A stretch of DNA of 64,000 nt from Roseiarcus sp963806935. Its GTDB lineage: Bacteria > Pseudomonadota > Alphaproteobacteria > Rhizobiales > Beijerinckiaceae. Positions 34,250 through 43,289 of this stretch are shown piece after piece. Numbering within the stretch: the first letter of the stretch is position 1; every line of letters starts with the position of its first letter. Under the pieces are notes generated by a model. The model was not told the DNA's origin. It made no database searches and saw only the letters and a program-made list of their open reading frames with translations. The stretch spans positions 62,001-126,000 of the forward strand of contig CAWEAT010000003.1 of assembly GCA_963806935.1 (NCBI GenBank), read 5' to 3'. A program made the translations under genes and the position numbers.

Positions 34250-36282
34250 ATGTCCTTCATCAGCCGGATCGCGTCGTAGATCGCGGCGTGGATGTTTCGG
34301 CTCGCCACCGCATCGCCGATCCGGAACAGGCGGTAGCGGCCGCCGGGATTGCTGCGCACGGTCTGCGGGCGTCCGGCGATGAGCGCATCGTAGTCGACTT
34401 CGCCGCGGTTGACCGAACCCGCCTTGAGCTCGAAATAGAGATCGTCCACGGGAACCGCGCCGTGTTCGACGATGATCATGTCCGCGTCCTTCTCGACCCG
34501 CCGCCGGCCGTATTCGTCGTAGAAGACGCCGACGACGCGATTGCCGCGGCGGGCGATCGATTCCAGCCTCAGGTTCAGCGACACCTTGGCGTCGGCGCGG
34601 CTGAAGGCGCGGAAGTAGGGCGGAAAACTCGTACCGCCGACATCGGGCGCGAGCATGCGCTCCGGCGTGACGATCTCGAGCCTCGCCCCGGCTTCGGCGA
34701 CGAATTCCGCGGCGGTGAGACCCGGGTGAGCGCCATTGTCGTCGTAGACGATCACTTCCCCGCTCGGCCGCGTGGCGCCCGAAAGGAGATCCCAGCTCGT
34801 CACCGCGAATTCGCCGCCGGAATCGAGGAACTCGACGTTCGGCTGGCCTCCGGTCGCGATGACGACGACGTCCGGATCGAGGTCGAGCACATCCTGCTCG
34901 CCGGCAAAGACATTATAGCGAAAGGCGACGCCGAGCCGTTCGCATTCGCGCACCCGCCAGTCGACGATGCCGATGATCTCGCGCCTGCGTTTGAGCGCGG
35001 CGGCGAGCACGATCTGGCCGCCGGGCCTGGCCGCAGCCTCGAGCACGACGACGTCATGGCCGCGTTCGCCCGCGACCCGCGCCGCCTCGAGCCCGCCCGG
35101 CCCCGCGCCGACGACGACGACTTTCCTCGTCGGCCCGTTCGAGCGCCCCACGAGATGGGGGACCGTCGCCTCGCGGCCGGTCGCCGGATTGTGGATGCAG
35201 ACGGCCTGGCCGGCATAAATGGAATTGATGCAATAGCCCATGCCGACGCAGGGACGGATCTCCGCTTCACGTCCCTCGGCGATCTTCAGCGCGATGTGCG
35301 GGTCGGCCATGTGCGCGCGCGTCATGCCGACCATGTCGAGCTTGCCGCTCGCCACCGCATGGCGGGCGGTCGCGACGTCCTGAATCCGGGCGGCGTGAAA
35401 GGTCGGCAACCGAGTCTCGGCGCGCACTTCGCCGGCGAAATCGAGATGCGGGGCGGAGCGCTCGCCCATGCCGGGGATGACCCGGCTCAGCGCCTCGTCG
35501 CTGTCGATATGGCCGCGGATGACGTTGAGGAAGTCGATCAGGCCGGAGCGGGTCAGGCGGCGAGCGATCTCCATGCCGTCGTCGCGGCTCAAGCCCCGCT
35601 CCCAGTCCTCGTCGCAGACGAGCCGCGCGCCGATGAGGAATTCGGGCCCCACGCGCTCCCTGACCGCTTCGAACACCGCCATGCCGAAACGCAGGCGGTT
35701 GTCGATCGATCCGCCATATTCGTCGGCGCGCCTGTTGGTGGCGGGCGACCAGAACTGGTCGATGAGATGGCCGTAGCACTCGAATTCGAGGCCATCGAGG
35801 CCGGCGGCTTTCACCCGCTCCGCCGCGTCGGCGTAAGCAGCGATTACGCGGGCGATGTCCCAGTCCTCCATCGCCTTGGGGAAGGCGCGATGGGCGGCTT
35901 CGCGGACAGGCGAAGGCGCGATCACCGGCAGCCAGTCGTCCTTGCTCCAGCTGGTGCGGCGGCCGAGATGGGTGATCTGGATCATCACCGCGGCGCCCTT
36001 GTCGTGGACGTCGTCGGCGAGCTCGCCGAGCCACCGCACGCATTCGTCCTTGTAGAGCAGGATGTTGCCGAACGCCTGCGGACTGTCGGGCGCCACCACC
36101 GACGAGCCGCCGATCATGGTCAGCGCGATGCCGCCCCTGGCTTTTTCCGCGTGATAGAGCCGGTAGCGGGTCTTCGGCATGCCGTCGTCGGTGTAGGCGG
36201 GCTCGTGGGCGGTCGACATCAGCCGGTTGCGCAGGCTGAGCCCGCGCAGCTGGAAGGGTTGCAACAGGGGATCCACGGACAT
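34246..36282 (-). CDS. FMN/FAD oxidoreductase of the trimethylamine dehydrogenase / N-methylproline demethylase family
   Basis: A 678-residue two-part flavoenzyme. Residues 1-350 are an Old-Yellow-Enzyme TIM barrel (LRNRLMSTAHEPAYTDDGMP, GGSIDNRLRFGMAVFEAVRE) for FMN. Residues about 385-660 form an FAD/NAD(P) domain (VVVVGAGPGGLEAARVAGERG). In the FeS linker the expected C-x2-C-x2-C-x11/12-C reads CVGMGYC followed ten residues on by C, so the second ligand is Met. Relatives demethylate N-methylated amines such as stachydrine products, dimethylglycine or trimethylamine. The ATG at 36282 has GGAGG upstream; the frame remains open far beyond it without similarity. It is the first gene of an operon with the P1 peptidase. 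Confidence 0.9.
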   Translation of the reverse strand: MSVDPLLQPFQLRGLSLRNRLMSTAHEPAYTDDGMPKTRYRLYHAEKARGGIALTMIGGSSVVAPDSPQAFGNILLYKDECVRWLGELADDVHDKGAAVMIQITHLGRRTSWSKDDWLPVIAPSPVREAAHRAFPKAMEDWDIARVIAAYADAAERVKAAGLDGLEFECYGHLIDQFWSPATNRRADEYGGSIDNRLRFGMAVFEAVRERVGPEFLIGARLVCDEDWERGLSRDDGMEIARRLTRSGLIDFLNVIRGHIDSDEALSRVIPGMGERSAPHLDFAGEVRAETRLPTFHAARIQDVATARHAVASGKLDMVGMTRAHMADPHIALKIAEGREAEIRPCVGMGYCINSIYAGQAVCIHNPATGREATVPHLVGRSNGPTRKVVVVGAGPGGLEAARVAGERGHDVVVLEAAARPGGQIVLAAALKRRREIIGIVDWRVRECERLGVAFRYNVFAGEQDVLDLDPDVVVIATGGQPNVEFLDSGGEFAVTSWDLLSGATRPSGEVIVYDDNGAHPGLTAAEFVAEAGARLEIVTPERMLAPDVGGTSFPPYFRAFSRADAKVSLNLRLESIARRGNRVVGVFYDEYGRRRVEKDADMIIVEHGAVPVDDLYFELKAGSVNRGEVDYDALIAGRPQTVRSNPGGRYRLFRIGDAVASRNIHAAIYDAIRLMKDI

Positions 36283-36444
36283 CAGGCGGCCTCCGCACTT
36301 TGGCGGACTATCGGAACCGCGGAGCGTGGGGTCAAATCCGAGCCGGCCTCGATGCATGGGCGCGCTGGCGCGGCGCAAGCTACGGCGAGGGAGTATGGTT
36401 CCCGGCGGCCTGATTCGCCGGACGAACGAAGGACATCGGCGGCG

Positions 36445-37653
36445 GTGTGGGATGAACTGAACGAACCGCTGGGGCTCGCATCCGGCGCGGCCGCTGCGCC
36501 GCCCGTGGACCGATGGCGCGCGGCGGGGCGGGCGGCAATCGGCGCCGCCGCGCTCGCAGCGGCGATCGGTTGCGTCACCCTGGCGAGGCGCGATTCTCCG
36601 CTCGGCGGCGAGCCGTTTGCGGTGGCGAAGGTCGAAATCGCGCCCCCGCCAGCCTCCGCGGCGCCCGACCCGGGCGGGCGCGCCCACGAGGCCGCGGCGC
36701 CGCCGATCGCCTCGGCCGATCAGATCGAGGCGGTGAGCGGAGTGAAAGTCATCCGCGGCGGCGGCGGCGGTCCGCCGAATGCGCGCATCATCGATGTCGA
36801 GCGGGCGCTCGCCGTCAGGCTCGACGCTGCGCCCGACCCGCGCCTGATCGAGACGTCGCGCCTGGGCCCGCTGCCGCGCGTCGGCGCCGACGGCGCGCGG
36901 CCATTCGAGGTCTACGCCAGGCCGGTGCTGCTCGACCCGAAACTGGGTCCCGGCGCGCCACGGATCGCGCTGATGGTCGGGGGCCTTGGCCTCAACGCCG
37001 AGGGCGACGAAGCTGCGATCGCCAAACTGCCCGGGGCGGTGACGCTTGGGTTTGCGCCCTATGGCGCGGCGATCGAGGAGCGCGCGGTGGAAGCGCGCGA
37101 GGCAGGGCACGAGACCGCCTTGCAGGCGCCGATGGAGGACTTTTCGGATCGGACCGGAGATCCGGGGTCGCACATGCTGAAAACCTCGGCCTCCGACGCC
37201 GACAATCTCGAGTCGCTGCGCTGGCTCATGAGCCGGTTCACCGGCTATATTGCGGTGGCCAATCACCTCGGCGGCAAATTCACCGCCGACGCCAAGGAGG
37301 TTTCGCCGGTTTTGACGGAAATCGCAGCGCGGGGCCTCGGATATCTGGACGATGGCGCGTCGCCGCGCAGCGTCGCGCCGGACGTCGCCGCGACGCTCGC
37401 CATGCCGTCGGCGCGCGCCGACCTTGTCATCGACGCCAACCCGGCGCCCGAGTCGATCGAAGCCGCGCTGGCGCGGCTCCTCGATCGGGCCCGCGAGCGA
37501 GGCTCGGCGATCGGCGTCGCCTCCGCTTCGCCGATGACCGTCGAGCGATTGGTCCGATGGGCGAATGGGCTCGAAGCGAAGGGTTTCGCTCTGGTCCCGC
37601 TCTCCGCCCTGATGTCCTCCGCGCCAGACCCATCGGCCAAGTCCAAGCCTTGA
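36445..37653 (+). CDS. Divergent polysaccharide deacetylase family protein
   Basis: A 402-residue protein. One transmembrane segment near residues 32-50 (AAIGAAALAAAIGCVTLA) is followed by a Pro/Ala-rich linker. A deacetylase-like domain of the divergent group (DUF610) starts at ARPVLLDPKLGPGAPRIALMVGGLGLNAEG. It includes LGFAPYGAAIEERAVEAREAGHE and the metal-site-like VANHLGGKFTADA. It is probably periplasmic and anchored. The start is GTG at 36445 (MWDELNEPLG) because upstream codons overlap the divergent oxidoreductase promoter region. It is followed 11 bases later by rppH, a common alphaproteobacterial order (ctpA-deacetylase-rppH). Confidence 0.88.
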   Translation: MWDELNEPLGLASGAAAAPPVDRWRAAGRAAIGAAALAAAIGCVTLARRDSPLGGEPFAVAKVEIAPPPASAAPDPGGRAHEAAAPPIASADQIEAVSGVKVIRGGGGGPPNARIIDVERALAVRLDAAPDPRLIETSRLGPLPRVGADGARPFEVYARPVLLDPKLGPGAPRIALMVGGLGLNAEGDEAAIAKLPGAVTLGFAPYGAAIEERAVEAREAGHETALQAPMEDFSDRTGDPGSHMLKTSASDADNLESLRWLMSRFTGYIAVANHLGGKFTADAKEVSPVLTEIAARGLGYLDDGASPRSVAPDVAATLAMPSARADLVIDANPAPESIEAALARLLDRARERGSAIGVASASPMTVERLVRWANGLEAKGFALVPLSALMSSAPDPSAKSKP

Positions 37654-37664
37654 GCCGAGAACGC

Positions 37665-38174
37665 ATGAGCAAGGATCAGCCCTATCGGCTCTGCGTCGGC
37701 GTCGCGCTGGTCAACCGCGCCGGCGACGCGTTCATCGGCCATCGCAAGCGCAAACGCGGCGCCGAACTCCTGGACGCCCAGTCGTGGCAGATGCCACAGG
37801 GCGGCATCGACAAGGGCGAAGAGCCGCTCGCCGCGGCGAGGCGCGAGCTCTGGGAGGAGACCAACGTCCGCTCGATCGAATTGATCGCCGAATTGCCCCG
37901 CTGGCTCAAATACGATCTGCCTGATGGCGCTCGCGGACGCTTTGGCGGGCGCTATCGCGGCCAGACCCAGAAATGGTTCCTGTTCCGGTTCGTCGGCCCG
38001 GACAAGGAAATCGACGTCCGCCGCCCGGCTGAAGGCGCGCACGACGCCGAGTTCGACGACTGGCGCTGGGAGCGCTTCGAGCGGCTGCCTGAGCTTGTCG
38101 TGCCGTTCAAGCGCGACGTCTACGAGACCGTCGCGGCGACGTTCGCGCCCCTCGCGCGACCCATGGAGCGGTGA
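37665..38174 (+). CDS. rppH: RNA pyrophosphohydrolase
   Basis: A 169-residue Nudix enzyme that removes pyrophosphate from the 5' end of triphosphorylated RNA, starting decay. The N-terminus YRLCVGVALVNRAGDAFIGHR and SWQMPQGGIDKGEEP are typical. The Nudix box GX5EX7REUXEE spans GGIDKGEEP to RRELWEET. The FGGRYRGQTQKWFLFRF segment fits plant/bacterial Ap4A hydrolase-type RppH. The ATG at 37665 lies 11 bases after the deacetylase stop, so the two are probably cotranscribed. It converges on the DUF1476 gene. Confidence 0.95.
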   Translation: MSKDQPYRLCVGVALVNRAGDAFIGHRKRKRGAELLDAQSWQMPQGGIDKGEEPLAAARRELWEETNVRSIELIAELPRWLKYDLPDGARGRFGGRYRGQTQKWFLFRFVGPDKEIDVRRPAEGAHDAEFDDWRWERFERLPELVVPFKRDVYETVAATFAPLARPMER

Positions 38175-38189
38175 GCGGAAGCTCCGGTC

Positions 38190-38513
38190 TTATTTTCCGG
38201 CTTTGACCGACGCGACCGCGTCCGCCATCGCCTCATCCATCTTCTTGCGCAGGCGGTGATCGGAAAGGTCAGCGTCACGGCCGGCAAGGTAGGTCTTGAG
38301 CGCAGCGGCGACCTCGTCGTCGCTCTTGCCGACCTGCGCGGCGACGAATTCATGGGTGTAGTTATCCGCCTCCGAGGCAGTTAGCCCCTTCATCCCGGCC
38401 ACCCAGAGCGCGAGCGCCTTGTTGCGCCGGGCGACGGCCTTGAAGCGCAGGTCCTCATCGTGGGCGAACTGCTTTTCGAAGGTGTTTTCACGATCCTGGA
38501 AAGCGTCGGACAA
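38190..38513 (-). CDS. DUF1476 protein, F1-ATPase inhibitor zeta-subunit type
   Basis: A 107-residue all-helical protein. In Paracoccus the same family (zeta subunit) inhibits ATP hydrolysis by the F1FO synthase. The N-terminal inhibitory segment here is FQDRENTFEKQFAHDEDLRFKAVARRNKALALWVA, with the highly conserved AHDEDLRFKA block. The start is a TTG at 38513, preceded by ACGGAGG six bases upstream; the frame opens further but without similarity. A standalone gene, convergent with rppH. Confidence 0.88.
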   Translation of the reverse strand: MSDAFQDRENTFEKQFAHDEDLRFKAVARRNKALALWVAGMKGLTASEADNYTHEFVAAQVGKSDDEVAAALKTYLAGRDADLSDHRLRKKMDEAMADAVASVKAGK

Positions 38514-38628
38514 AACGGCCTCCGTCACACTGACGAAGTCAGAGCTTATGACGGTTTCCGTCCGACCGCGCAATGCGGCCCTTCCCCTACGAGGACCACC
38601 CGCCTCAGGTCGCGAATAGAGGCCCTGC

Positions 38629-39048
38629 CTACGCGCAGAGGCTCGCCTTGGCCGCCGCGATCAGCGCCCGCGCATCGGATTCCTCGTAGCGATTCGGGGC
38701 GCCATGGCCCCAGACCGGGCCGGGCCAGGCCGGGTCGCCGATCGTTCGGGCGACGACATGCAGGTGAAATTGGCGGACGACGTTGCCGAGCGCGCCGAGG
38801 TTGATCTTGTGCGCGCCGGCATGGGCCTTGAGAAAGGCGGCCGCCGACGCCGCCTCTTCGATCAGTTGGCGCCGGTCCGTCCCCTCGAGGTCGATGAGCT
38901 CGACCGCTCCCTCACGTCGAGGGACCAGGATGAGCCAGGGCCAACGGGCGTCGTTCATCAACAGGACGCGGGTGAGCGTCATATCGCCGACGACGAACGC
39001 GTCGGCCGCGAGCTTAGCGTCGAGCGCGAAGCTCATGGCGCCGGTCAA
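38629..39048 (-). CDS. HIT family protein
   Basis: A 139-residue histidine-triad protein, likely a nucleotide hydrolase or transferase. The signature is QFHLHVVAR, one His short of the strict HxHxHxx form, since Gln holds the first position as in several bacterial HIT proteins. ILVPRREGAVELIDLE is the usual N-terminal strand pair. The ATG at 39048 (MTGAMSF) is used here; the ATG at 39036 is equally possible. It lies downstream of the dienelactone hydrolase on the same strand. Confidence 0.9.
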   Translation of the reverse strand: MTGAMSFALDAKLAADAFVVGDMTLTRVLLMNDARWPWLILVPRREGAVELIDLEGTDRRQLIEEAASAAAFLKAHAGAHKINLGALGNVVRQFHLHVVARTIGDPAWPGPVWGHGAPNRYEESDARALIAAAKASLCA

Positions 39049-39079
39049 ATGGCGTTCGGGCGGGACGAAACCGCGCCGT

Positions 39080-39745
39080 TCATCCCAGGTGACGGCGGAG
39101 GAACGCGATCGTGCGCGTCCAGGCGAGCGCGGCGCTCGGCGCGTCGTAGCTCTCGCGGTGGTCGCAATTGAACCCGTGGTCGGCGTGATAGATATGGACC
39201 TCGACCTCCGGATGGGCGGCGGCGACCTCTTTTACCCCGGCGATGGGGATGTGCTGGTCCTTGTCGCCGAAATGCAAGAGCGTTGGCATGCGCGGCTTCA
39301 GGTCCTTGAGGCCGATGATGCCGCCGCCGTAATAGCCGACCGCGGCGCTCAAGCCCGAAAGCTGCGCAGCCGCGCCCCAGGCGACCGTGCCGCCGAGGCA
39401 GAAGCCGACCACAGCGACCCTGCCGCCTTCCTTGGCGACCTCCACGCCGGCGGCGACGTCGCGCAGCATCTGCTCGCGGTCGACTTTGCCCATGATCGCC
39501 ATGCCGCGCGCCCTGGATTCGGGATCATATCCGACGTCGAACCCTTTCTCGACGTGCTCGAATATCGCCGGCGCGACCGCAAGATAGCCCTCGGCCGCGA
39601 ACTTGTCGGTGACCGCCCGGATGTGAGCGTTGACGCCGAAGATCTCCTGCACCACCACCACGCCCCCGCGCGGGCGTCCGCTCGGATCGGCGCGCCAGGC
39701 TCGGATGGGTCCCGCCCCTTCCGGCTTCAGTTCAATCCAGGCCAT
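39080..39745 (-). CDS. Dienelactone hydrolase family protein
   Basis: A 221-residue alpha/beta hydrolase with the Cys-Asp-His triad of dienelactone hydrolases: Cys116 in VGFCLGGTV, Asp163 in HFGDKDQHIP and His190 in HADHGFNCD. The N-terminal VVVVQEIFGVNAHIRAVTDKFA is typical. True dienelactone hydrolase acts in chlorocatechol breakdown, but most family members like this one have unknown ester substrates, and no aromatic pathway genes are adjacent. The ATG at 39745 follows a ggaaggagattg ribosome site. Confidence 0.93.
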   Translation of the reverse strand: MAWIELKPEGAGPIRAWRADPSGRPRGGVVVVQEIFGVNAHIRAVTDKFAAEGYLAVAPAIFEHVEKGFDVGYDPESRARGMAIMGKVDREQMLRDVAAGVEVAKEGGRVAVVGFCLGGTVAWGAAAQLSGLSAAVGYYGGGIIGLKDLKPRMPTLLHFGDKDQHIPIAGVKEVAAAHPEVEVHIYHADHGFNCDHRESYDAPSAALAWTRTIAFLRRHLG

Positions 39746-39772
39746 TTCAATCTCCTTCCGTTCAAGAGAAAC

Positions 39773-40673
39773 TCAATGCGCCGGGCGGCCCGAGCCACGC
39801 TGGGCGATGGCGATGCCGCCGATCACCAGCACGAGCGCGACGACGTGATAGGCCGCAAAGGGTTCGCCGAGGATCAGAACCGCCATGATCGCGCCGAACG
39901 CGGGCACCAGATTGACGAACACCCCGGCCCGGCCCGGCCCGATCAGTTCGAACTCCGCGCATGTACATGATCTGCGAGATGAAGGCCGGCCCCAGCGCCA
40001 CATAGACGAGCGTCGCGTATCCCGCCGCGGTCGGCCAGATGAATCCGCCGGAGGCGATCTCCCAGACCATGAGCGGCACGGAGGTGATGAACGCGGCCAA
40101 AGCCATGCCGGCGAGCAGGCTCACGCCCGAGACATGCGGGCGCTCGCGCAACCCGATCGTATAGCCGGCGTAAAGAACGGCGGCGATGAACATCATCACG
40201 TCGCCGCCGTTGAACGCCAGCGTCGCGAGCCGGTTGAGGTCGCCCTGAGCCGCGATCGCGGCGACGCCGGCCATGGTCGCCACGGCGCCGAGCGCCTGCA
40301 GCGCGGTGAACCGGGCGCCGAGGAAAAGTCGCGCGCCGATCAAGACCAGCGCCGGGATGGCGCCCTGGATGATCGACAGATTGAGCGCGCTCGTTCGATG
40401 CGCCGCGACATAGAAGAGCGCATTGAATGCGGTGTAGCCGAGCGCCCCCATCGCAACCACATATTGCCAGTGCGCGCGCAAGACCGGCCAGTCGCGCCGC
40501 AGCGCCGGGCGGGCGGTCAACAGGATCGGAACGAGCGCCACGCCCCAACGCAGGCAAGTCAGGGTCATCGGCCCGATCTGACCGACCGCCAGACGGCCGA
40601 CGATCGAGTGGCCGGCCCAGATCAGGGTCGTGAGAACCAGGAGCAGGATCGGGCTCGCCCATGCCGATTGCAT
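39773..40673 (-). CDS. EamA/DMT family transporter, +1 frameshift near the 3' end
   Basis: An inner-membrane transporter of about 300 residues with ten predicted helices in two EamA repeats (LLLVLTTLIWAGHSIVGRLA and FNGGDVMMFIAAVLYAGYTI). Related proteins export amino acids or metabolites such as threonine or cysteine. Near 39951 the frame breaks: FISQIMYMRGV should continue ELIGPGRAGVFVNLVPAFGA, but an extra base (GTTCGAACTG for GTCGAACTG) shifts it. The last helix, AVLILGEPFAAYHVVALVLV, is intact in the second frame and ends at 39773. Confidence 0.9.
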
Positions 40674-40885
40674 GAGTTCCTGCCCTGGGCGCAGTCGCGT
40701 CGGTCATGAAGTGTTCGGCGGCCTCGGGCGCGTTCTGCGGTCCGTCCGCGCTCGGACGCAGAGCGGCGGGCCTCCGGACGAGAAGCGCGGGACGACATAG
40801 GCCGAGCCGCCGCCGAAGGCAAACCGCGCGATGTCAGGCGCCGTGAGGTTAGCGACGTCGGAGAACGCGGGCTTTCACGCAGATT

Positions 40886-41708
40886 TTACTCCGCGGCGAC
40901 GGCCGGCCGCGGCCCGCCAATGAAGTAGATGAGGCCCAACCTGAAGTCGCTCGACGCCAGCCGGTTGTGCGATGAGATCGTGTTGGCGGAGCCGCAATAG
41001 GCGGAGAAGGCGGAGCCGCAGTTCGCGCCGCCGGTCGTGATCGAACCATAGTTGAGATAGCGGTAGCCGAGCTCGAGCCTGAGGTTCGGCGCGAGATCGT
41101 AGTCGACGCCGGCCATCAGCGCCCAGGCGAAGCTCAACCTCGATCCGTTGGCATAGCCGACGGGGTTTAGGAATGCCTGCCCGCTGAGGCCCGACGTCCT
41201 GTTGTCGGCGAGGCCGACGCCCGCGCCGAGGAAGGGCGAAAACCCGTACCAGGCGCCGGGCCCGACGTAACCGTTGAGAAGGCCGACGAAAGAGGAGACG
41301 TCCGCGTGCAAGGCGTCCGCGTTTTGCGCCGGCGCCAGCCAAGGATAGGCGGTGGACGTGGAGCGGAGACTCGCGCCGCCGCGATATTCAAGCGTCGCGT
41401 CAGCGCGAAACGAATTGTTGAACTCATAACCCGCCCCGACGTCGATCATGCCGGACGGCGACAGGGTCGTGTCGTTGAACGTCTCCGTCGCGGCGCCGGG
41501 CGCAACCGGATCGGACGCGATCTTGAATTTCGGAGCGGTCATATTGACGCCGCCCCCGACGTCGCCGCGCAGGTACCAGCCGCTGAATTCCACCTCGGCG
41601 TCCGACGGAGGCAGGAAGGGACGGGACCGGCGGCAGGTCGGCCGCCATCGCCCATCCGCAGGAGCCGGCGGCGATCGCCGCCAAGGGGAGGGGACCGAGC
41701 TTGGCCAT
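40886..41708 (-). CDS. Outer-membrane beta-barrel protein (Omp25/porin-like), +1 frameshift after the signal peptide
   Basis: A roughly 273-residue barrel protein of the outer-membrane family common in Rhizobiales. A signal peptide (MAKLGPLPLAAIAAGSCGWAMAADLPP) starts at 41708. The barrel starts SDAEVEFSGWYLRGDVGGGV and ends with an aromatic-rich last strand, SDFRLGLIYFIGG. Alternating strands include WYGFSPFLGAGVGLADN and LRLELGYRYLNYGS. The signal and barrel lie in different frames. The shift is near 41613, where one extra C (GCCTCC for GCTCC) separates ADLPPVPSLPA from PSDAEVEF. Three Cys near CGSAFSAYCG are unusual for a barrel and may form a disulfide. Confidence 0.85.
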
Positions 41709-41869
41709 GACGACGATCCCTCGTTCGGCGCCAGGCGACCCCGAACGGGCGCCCCGGCTGCCGGGGAACCTGTCACGCCCGTCTTAATGGCCCCTTAACC
41801 CTAACGCTCCGTCATTACTGAAGGTGAACCACGGCCGGCTTCGGCTAAAAATCCGCCGTCACCGCCCGA

Positions 41870-42754
41870 TCAAGCGGCCTGGCGCGCCGGCGCGCCGATG
41901 GTCCCGCGGATCGCCTCGGCGAGCGCGCTCGCTTCCTCGGTCGGCCGTCCGGGCGCATGGATAAGGCCCATGCGGGTCAAGGGCAGGTCAGGCAGGCCCT
42001 CGGCTCGGCCAAGCACTCGCAAGCCCTGGCCGACCATCGATACCGGGATGATCGTCGCCGCAAGACCGGCGCGCACGATCGATCCGATTGCGGTGAAGTT
42101 CTTCGAGAAGAACAATCCCCGCGTCGCTCGCGGGGACGCGGCGAGCGCGTCCTCGGCCGCCCGCCGCCAGACGCATGTGCCGCTGCCCAGCGCGAGCGGG
42201 ACCGGGGCTCCCTCCTCGGTCCGGAACCCCTCGGCGGCAGCCCAGACCAAAGGCTCCTCGCGGAGCAACTCGAAGCCGCGGAAGCCCGCGAGCCTTGCAG
42301 GCTCGAGCGCTCCGGCGGTCACCAGCGCCAGTTCCAGCGCGCCGGCCGCAACCTGCGCCGCAAGCTCGACGGACGCTTCACAGACGACCGACACTTCCAC
42401 CAGAGGATGGCGCCGGTTGAAACGAGCCAGGATCTCGGCCAGGAACGATTCGGCGTAGTCGTCCGGAATCCCAAGCCGGACCGCGCCTCTGAGCCCCTTG
42501 CGCGACACCGCGGCGAGCGCCCCGGCCTCGACTTGGATGATGCGCCGCGCGAATTCGATCAGCCGCTCGCCCTCGGCGGTGAGCCGCGCGCCGCGGCCCT
42601 GCTTGACGAACAAGGCGCAGCCCAATTGCTCTTCCAGCCGGCGGATGTGCATTGAGACGGCGGACTGGGTCTTGTGGACGCGCTCGGCCGCCTTGGTGAA
42701 CGAGCCGCAGTCGACGATGGCGAGGAAGGAACGAAGCTGGTCGGTGTCGAGCAT
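41870..42754 (-). CDS. LysR family transcriptional regulator
   Basis: A 294-residue LysR regulator with the N-terminal winged helix-turn-helix (MLDTDQLRSFLAIVDCGSFTKAAERVHKTQSAVSMHIRRLEEQLG-type block, residues 1-60) and a LysR substrate domain (GAVRLGIPDDYAESFLAEIL onwards). It is transcribed away from a DUF1127 gene; this pair is conserved in Rhizobiales. A 10-base palindrome directly upstream is a likely binding site. The inducer is unknown. Confidence 0.94.
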   Translation of the reverse strand: MLDTDQLRSFLAIVDCGSFTKAAERVHKTQSAVSMHIRRLEEQLGCALFVKQGRGARLTAEGERLIEFARRIIQVEAGALAAVSRKGLRGAVRLGIPDDYAESFLAEILARFNRRHPLVEVSVVCEASVELAAQVAAGALELALVTAGALEPARLAGFRGFELLREEPLVWAAAEGFRTEEGAPVPLALGSGTCVWRRAAEDALAASPRATRGLFFSKNFTAIGSIVRAGLAATIIPVSMVGQGLRVLGRAEGLPDLPLTRMGLIHAPGRPTEEASALAEAIRGTIGAPARQAA

Positions 42755-42765
42755 GGCAACCTATC

Positions 42766-42775
42766 CGAAATTTCG
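42766..42775. promoter_or_regulatory. Palindrome upstream of the LysR gene
   Basis: CGAAATTTCG is a perfect 10-base palindrome 12 bases before the LysR ATG and 24 bases before the -35 element of the divergent DUF1127 promoter. LysR proteins bind T-N11-A dyads in just this position. Assignment is by location. Confidence 0.45.
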
Positions 42776-42798
42776 ATCAGTTACTCTACAAACATTCG

Positions 42799-42827
42799 TT
42801 GGACCGATCAATGGGGCGCACTATATA
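42799..42827 (+). promoter_or_regulatory. Strong promoter of the DUF1127 gene
   Basis: TTGGAC (42799-42804) and TATATA (42822-42827) are separated by 17 bases, an almost ideal housekeeping promoter, about 84 bases before the DUF1127 ATG. The LysR palindrome lies just upstream of the -35 element, the usual place for activation. Confidence 0.65.
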
Positions 42828-42910
42828 AAGGGTCATTCCGGGACCGATTGGCCTCTCCCGGCGCCGCTTGGCGCCGAACGGACGGCCATTGCCCCGGGCA
42901 GGAGGCGAAC

Positions 42911-43180
42911 ATGGTTGCTTCATTCGCACTTTCAACCTCGCATGCGGCTGAGGTGATGTGGCGTATTCTTACATGGCCGGCGCGGGTGACCGCGGCGCGG
43001 CGCACGATGTCCGAACTGGCGCGGATGTCGGAGTACGAGCTGCGCGACATAGGGCTCACCCGGTCGGATCTCAACGATGCGACCGCGCTGCCGCTCGACG
43101 CCGACCCATCCGGCCTGCTGGTCAGGCGGCGGGCCTGGCGCGAGCCGCGCGACGGCGCGCGGGCCGATCTCGCGGCCTGA
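42911..43180 (+). CDS. DUF1127 (YjiS-like) small protein
   Basis: An 89-residue protein with the DUF1127 core (TWPARVTAARRTMSELARMSEYELRDIGLTRSDLNDA). It has the arginine-rich first half and the conserved ELRDIGLTRSD turn. Small DUF1127 proteins in alphaproteobacteria have been tied to RNA binding and to phosphate or stress responses. The longer tail (LLVRRRAWREPRDGARADL) is more Arg-rich than usual. The ATG at 42911 follows caggaggcgaac. It is divergent from the LysR gene and has a strong promoter. Confidence 0.85.
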   Translation: MVASFALSTSHAAEVMWRILTWPARVTAARRTMSELARMSEYELRDIGLTRSDLNDATALPLDADPSGLLVRRRAWREPRDGARADLAA

Positions 43181-43289
43181 TCGATCTCTGACGCGACGGC
43201 GCGGAACGCCACGACCGGCCCTCCCCAAAGGCGGTGAAAAGGTCTAGGAGGTTTCCTCAAAGATCGCAGCGCCTTTCCGGAGGGACCTC

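Noticed and set aside
34288..36444. Long + strand open frame running into the polysaccharide deacetylase gene
   Set aside because: It lies antisense to the FMN oxidoreductase, has composition typical of a GC-rich mirror frame (many Asp, Arg, His) and no domain; only the part from 36445 looks like protein.
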